Shown piece after piece: positions 61,072-64,000 of a stretch of 64,000 bases of DNA (its first letter is position 1; each line of letters starts with the position of its first letter). A program made the translations under genes and the position numbers. Source of the stretch: Escherichia sp. MOD1-EC7003 (GTDB taxonomy: Bacteria > Pseudomonadota > Gammaproteobacteria > Enterobacterales > Enterobacteriaceae); NCBI RefSeq assembly GCF_002965065.1, contig NZ_PTRE01000039.1, positions 1-64,000 on the forward strand, in the 5' to 3' direction. Under the pieces are notes generated by a model, which did not search any database, was not told where the DNA came from, and saw nothing but the letters and a program-made list of their open reading frames with translations.

Positions 61072-62871
61072 TTAAAAATTATAAAGATCAGCAGCAGGTA
61101 AACCTTCAATTTCATAACTGAAACCGGAGATATCCATACTTCTTCCGTCATAAATAAAGCTGGCAGTATCCTCACTATTATTTAAGAAGAAAGTGATGTT
61201 ATCACGTTGATAAGCGATCACCGTGGGATGTTCAACGTCTTTCCATTGTATTGATGCCTCACACCATTGTGGATGTTTTTTACGTAGACGTATTAACCAA
61301 CGTATAAATTGCCGTAATTCAAGATCTTGTTTGTTTTCATCCCACATCATACATTTTCTATTGTTCTCAAGCGTCATTGATTTAAAACCATCGATTCCTA
61401 TTTCGCTACCGTAGTAGATACAAGGAGAGCCAGCTTGAGTTAACATAAATAAATAGGCGAGTTTAACTTTTCGTTTATCATTCAAACAAACGCTTAAAAT
61501 ACGAGCGGTGTCATGACTATCCAGAAGATTAAACATAACTTCAGTTATATTTTTAGGATAACAAAGATAAGAACGTGTGACGGATGTCATAAATTCTTGT
61601 TTTGTTGTATCCTGTAACGCAAAATAATCAATAATCCCATATGTTAAGGGATAGTTCATTAATGAATCAAACTGATCACCACGCAACCAGGGGGTGCCCT
61701 CATGCCATATCTCACCCAAAATATAACATTCAGATTTGATATCTTTAATCACCTTTCTGAAACCTCGCCAGAAATGATGATCCACTTCATTCGCGACATC
61801 CAGACGCCAACCATCAATATCAAAATTTTGCGTCCAATAGCGAACGATACTAAGTAAGTATTCACGGCACTCTTCATTCTCAGTATTTAGCTTGGGCATT
61901 TCAATGACATTGCCAAATGTTTCATAGTTAAAATTTTTAAAATCCCATTCACTTTTTGGAGTATCGGGATAAACAGGAAATTTATGAATCCAGAACCAAT
62001 CGGCGTAACGTGATTTGGCACCATTGCGTACAACGTCAAGCCATATTGGAGAGTCAGCTCCTAAATGATTGAATACTGCATCCAACATAATTTTTATTCC
62101 ACGCTTATGCGCTTCTTCAATCAAAGTATGGAAAGCAATATTCCCACCTAAATGTGGATCTACACTGAAATGATCAATTGTGTCATATTTATGGTTGGAA
62201 GCTGAGGTAAAAATAGGACAAAAATAAATCCCATTAATACCCAGATCTTCCAGATAATCGAGTTTATCAATAACCCCCCACAGATCCCCACCCATAAAAT
62301 TGAATGAAGTCGGTGTACTGCCCCACGGTTCTACCCCTTCTGGAGATATTTCAGGTCTGCCATTACAGAAACGATCTGGAAAAATTTGATACCATACCGT
62401 ATTTTTTACCCAGGAGGGCGTATTTAGAACGTCAATTTTATTAAGATAAGGGAAGCAAAAAAAGTTATTTAAGCGGCTTAACTCTCGTTCTTCGCACTCC
62501 AGTGAACTGATATCAACACACCTTTTCTCACCAAAAAGAAACTTCTCTCCCTCTTTCCCAAAAAGTATAAAACCGTAACGGCAACGGCGTTTTTGAGGTT
62601 TGAACACTGCAAACCAGTGATCATGAAATTCGGTGACAGCTTCTTGTTCCATCTCGATCTCGTTGCCGCCAATCCATCCGAACGCTTCTGTCCCCGCCAT
62701 GTTACCGCCGTCAAGACCACCTTCAGCCCAATTATATGGATCGCCTATCCAGAGAATAACTTTATCAACTTCTCCTCTTAATGTGCGTAACCGTACATGC
62801 AAAGTTTCGTTATCATAAGCATAGCTATCTTCACTTTTTGCTGAGTGTTTTAACGAACTAACTGTAATCAT
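61072..62871 (-). CDS. GH13 alpha-glucan hydrolase (cyclomaltodextrinase/neopullulanase-like)
   Basis: A 599-residue cytoplasmic enzyme. An N-terminal beta domain (about 1–140, CBM34-like) precedes a (beta/alpha)8 domain. GH13 motifs are all present: DAVFNHLG (about 263), GWRLDVANE with the nucleophile Asp (about 356), EIWHEG with the acid/base Glu (about 386) and LLDSHDTARI (about 450). A short C-terminal beta domain follows. Lacking a signal peptide, it should cleave imported maltodextrins, cyclodextrins or pullulan-type oligomers. Eighteen bases downstream of the MalG-type permease gene. Confidence 0.85.
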   Translation of the reverse strand: MITVSSLKHSAKSEDSYAYDNETLHVRLRTLRGEVDKVILWIGDPYNWAEGGLDGGNMAGTEAFGWIGGNEIEMEQEAVTEFHDHWFAVFKPQKRRCRYGFILFGKEGEKFLFGEKRCVDISSLECEERELSRLNNFFCFPYLNKIDVLNTPSWVKNTVWYQIFPDRFCNGRPEISPEGVEPWGSTPTSFNFMGGDLWGVIDKLDYLEDLGINGIYFCPIFTSASNHKYDTIDHFSVDPHLGGNIAFHTLIEEAHKRGIKIMLDAVFNHLGADSPIWLDVVRNGAKSRYADWFWIHKFPVYPDTPKSEWDFKNFNYETFGNVIEMPKLNTENEECREYLLSIVRYWTQNFDIDGWRLDVANEVDHHFWRGFRKVIKDIKSECYILGEIWHEGTPWLRGDQFDSLMNYPLTYGIIDYFALQDTTKQEFMTSVTRSYLCYPKNITEVMFNLLDSHDTARILSVCLNDKRKVKLAYLFMLTQAGSPCIYYGSEIGIDGFKSMTLENNRKCMMWDENKQDLELRQFIRWLIRLRKKHPQWCEASIQWKDVEHPTVIAYQRDNITFFLNNSEDTASFIYDGRSMDISGFSYEIEGLPAADLYNF

Positions 62872-62888
62872 AAATACTAATCCCTAAA

Positions 62889-63722
62889 TTATTCCTTAAC
62901 GGCACCGCTAACAAGTCCAGTAGTTATATGCTTCTGTGTGAAAACAAATAACAACGTGATAGGTACTGCAACTAAAAGCGCCCCAGCAGCAAAAAGCGTA
63001 TAATTCTCTGCTGAATTAGAAGCAATCCAACTAAAAATGCCAATCGCCAGGGTCATTTTATCCTCACTACGAAGCACCAACGTTGGCAAAATGAAGTCCA
63101 TCCATGGTCCAGTGAACGAAACTAATCCAACGAAAACGAGAATCGGCTTAGCCAATGGCAATATTATCTGAATAAAAATAGTCAGATGCCCAGCTCCATC
63201 TATCTTAGCGGCCTCATCCAAAGAAGTTGGAATAGCATCAAAATAACCTTTTACCAACCACGTCATGAAGGGCAATGAACCGGTTACATAAACCAGAAGC
63301 AATCCAGTATATGTGTCTATCAAATTGGCCTTTGAAAGCAGGATATAAATGGCAGTCATTGATAAAAATGCAGGAAACATCTGCAATACAATAATACTCA
63401 TTAAAGTATTACGCTTTCCACGAAATCGATACCGTGAAAAAACGTAGGCAGTCATTGTCACAACGACCAGTGAAATTAACATGTTAGCGGTTGCAAGTAT
63501 GAACGTGTTTAAATACCACTGCATATATGGCGTATCTGTGAACAACGTTATGTAGTGATCAAATGTAAACTCGATGCCACTAAATGTGGAACTAAATAGA
63601 TTATTCCCTTTTTTAAAAGATGCCATTATCGTCCATATCACTGGCCCAAGCACAACAATGGAGTTGCAGATTAAAAAAAGATAAACGACGAGCGTTGATA
63701 TTTTACGTAAAGATTTATCCAT
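62889..63722 (-). CDS. MalG-type ABC sugar permease
   Basis: A 277-residue inner-membrane permease with six predicted spans and the ATPase-coupling EAA loop (LDEAAKIDGAGHLTIF, about residues 175–195). It resembles MalG/MdxG of maltodextrin importers, with the typical short periplasmic loop after span 1. Its start is two bases after the upstream permease stop. It is the inner partner of the edge-truncated permease. Confidence 0.88.
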   Translation of the reverse strand: MDKSLRKISTLVVYLFLICNSIVVLGPVIWTIMASFKKGNNLFSSTFSGIEFTFDHYITLFTDTPYMQWYLNTFILATANMLISLVVVTMTAYVFSRYRFRGKRNTLMSIIVLQMFPAFLSMTAIYILLSKANLIDTYTGLLLVYVTGSLPFMTWLVKGYFDAIPTSLDEAAKIDGAGHLTIFIQIILPLAKPILVFVGLVSFTGPWMDFILPTLVLRSEDKMTLAIGIFSWIASNSAENYTLFAAGALLVAVPITLLFVFTQKHITTGLVSGAVKE

Positions 63723-63724
63723 AG

Positions 63725-64000
63725 TTACATCCCTACATCATCTTTAAATGATTTCATCCGTCTGAATTGCCATATTGCTATAACCGATAAGAAGATAAAT
63801 ATTATGATAGAGATTACAGACGCTATATGATATTGCTGAAAATTCAATGTAAGTTTATAAATCCAGGTAATAAAAATATCTGTATGCCCAGCAAATCTAT
63901 ATTCCGGATTAGTCGGACCACCTTCAGTCAGAAGATAAATTGCACCAAAATTATTGAAGTTGTATGCAAATGTCATTACCAGAGTTGGCGCAATCTGATG
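63725..64000 (-). CDS. MalF-type ABC sugar permease, C-terminal part (cut by window edge)
   Basis: The reading frame runs off the right edge; the codons before the first internal Met (HQIAPTLVMTFAYNFNNF) are part of the protein. FNNFGAIYLLTEGGP is the MalF hallmark. One full C-terminal span (IASVISIIIFIFLSVIAIW) and a short basic tail follow. The rest of this gene, and possibly a binding protein and ATPase, lie beyond the window. Confidence 0.85.
   Translation of the reverse strand, partial: HQIAPTLVMTFAYNFNNFGAIYLLTEGGPTNPEYRFAGHTDIFITWIYKLTLNFQQYHIASVISIIIFIFLSVIAIWQFRRMKSFKDDVGM

Overview
The window is chromosomal DNA of an Escherichia. From about 1 to 58.4 kb the gene order follows the E. 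coli K-12 segment dgcJ–yeaK–yeaL–yeaO–dgcP–leuE–rnd–fadD–pabB–sdaA–manXYZ–cspC–mgrB–kdgR–htpX–prc–proQ–letAB–holE–ptrB–purT–eda–edd–zwf–hexR–pykA. The proteins are close to K-12 but carry scattered substitutions (PabB, YoaF and DgcP clearly differ), so this is a divergent E. coli lineage or a sister Escherichia rather than K-12. No insertion sequence, tRNA, rRNA or CRISPR array was seen. Comparisons with K-12 are from memory of its gene order and proteins.

Layout. 0–4.7 kb: the end of dgcJ, then small genes (yeaK, yoaI, yeaL, yeaO, yoaF, yoaK, yoaJ) and the diguanylate cyclase dgcP. 4.8–13.8 kb: leuE, then the minus-strand series rnd, fadD, yeaY, tsaB, yoaA, then yoaB, yoaC, yoaH. 13.9–20.7 kb: pabB–nudL, sdaA, pdeD, yoaE. 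21–25.3 kb: the mannose PTS operon manXYZ, yobD, and mntP with its manganese riboswitch. 25.3–36 kb: rlmA, cspC–yobF, yebO, mgrB, yobH, kdgR, yebQ, a tandem array of five 175-bp REP-containing units, htpX, prc–proQ, msrC. 36–50 kb: the LetA/LetB lipid-transport pair, rsmF, yebV, yebW, the SdsR/RyeA antisense RNAs, the copper-type pair yebZ–yobA, holE, exoX, ptrB, yebE, yebF, yebG. 50–58.4 kb: purT and the Entner–Doudoroff/pentose-phosphate block eda, edd, zwf, hexR, then pykA.

The backbone has several decay or deletion scars relative to K-12. nimR is a fragment and nimT is gone. The yeaQ–yoaG–yeaR block is absent. dmlA is cut after 17 codons and yeaVWX are gone, with rnd reading past its usual stop. 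pphA is a broken remnant. yobB has lost an internal segment. hexR ends nine codons early at an amber codon.

From 58.4 kb to the right edge, where K-12 has lpxM after pykA, lies an AT-rich minus-strand gene set not found at this site in K-12. Listed from the edge (upstream) inwards it encodes a MalF-type permease (cut by the edge), a MalG-type permease, a GH13 maltodextrin or cyclodextrin hydrolase, an amidohydrolase-2 family TIM-barrel protein, an esterase-D-type hydrolase and a Nif3-like protein. It looks like a horizontally acquired system for importing and degrading an alpha-glucan-type oligosaccharide, possibly a modified one. No binding protein, ATPase or regulator is inside the window. 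This is the best candidate here for an undescribed system.
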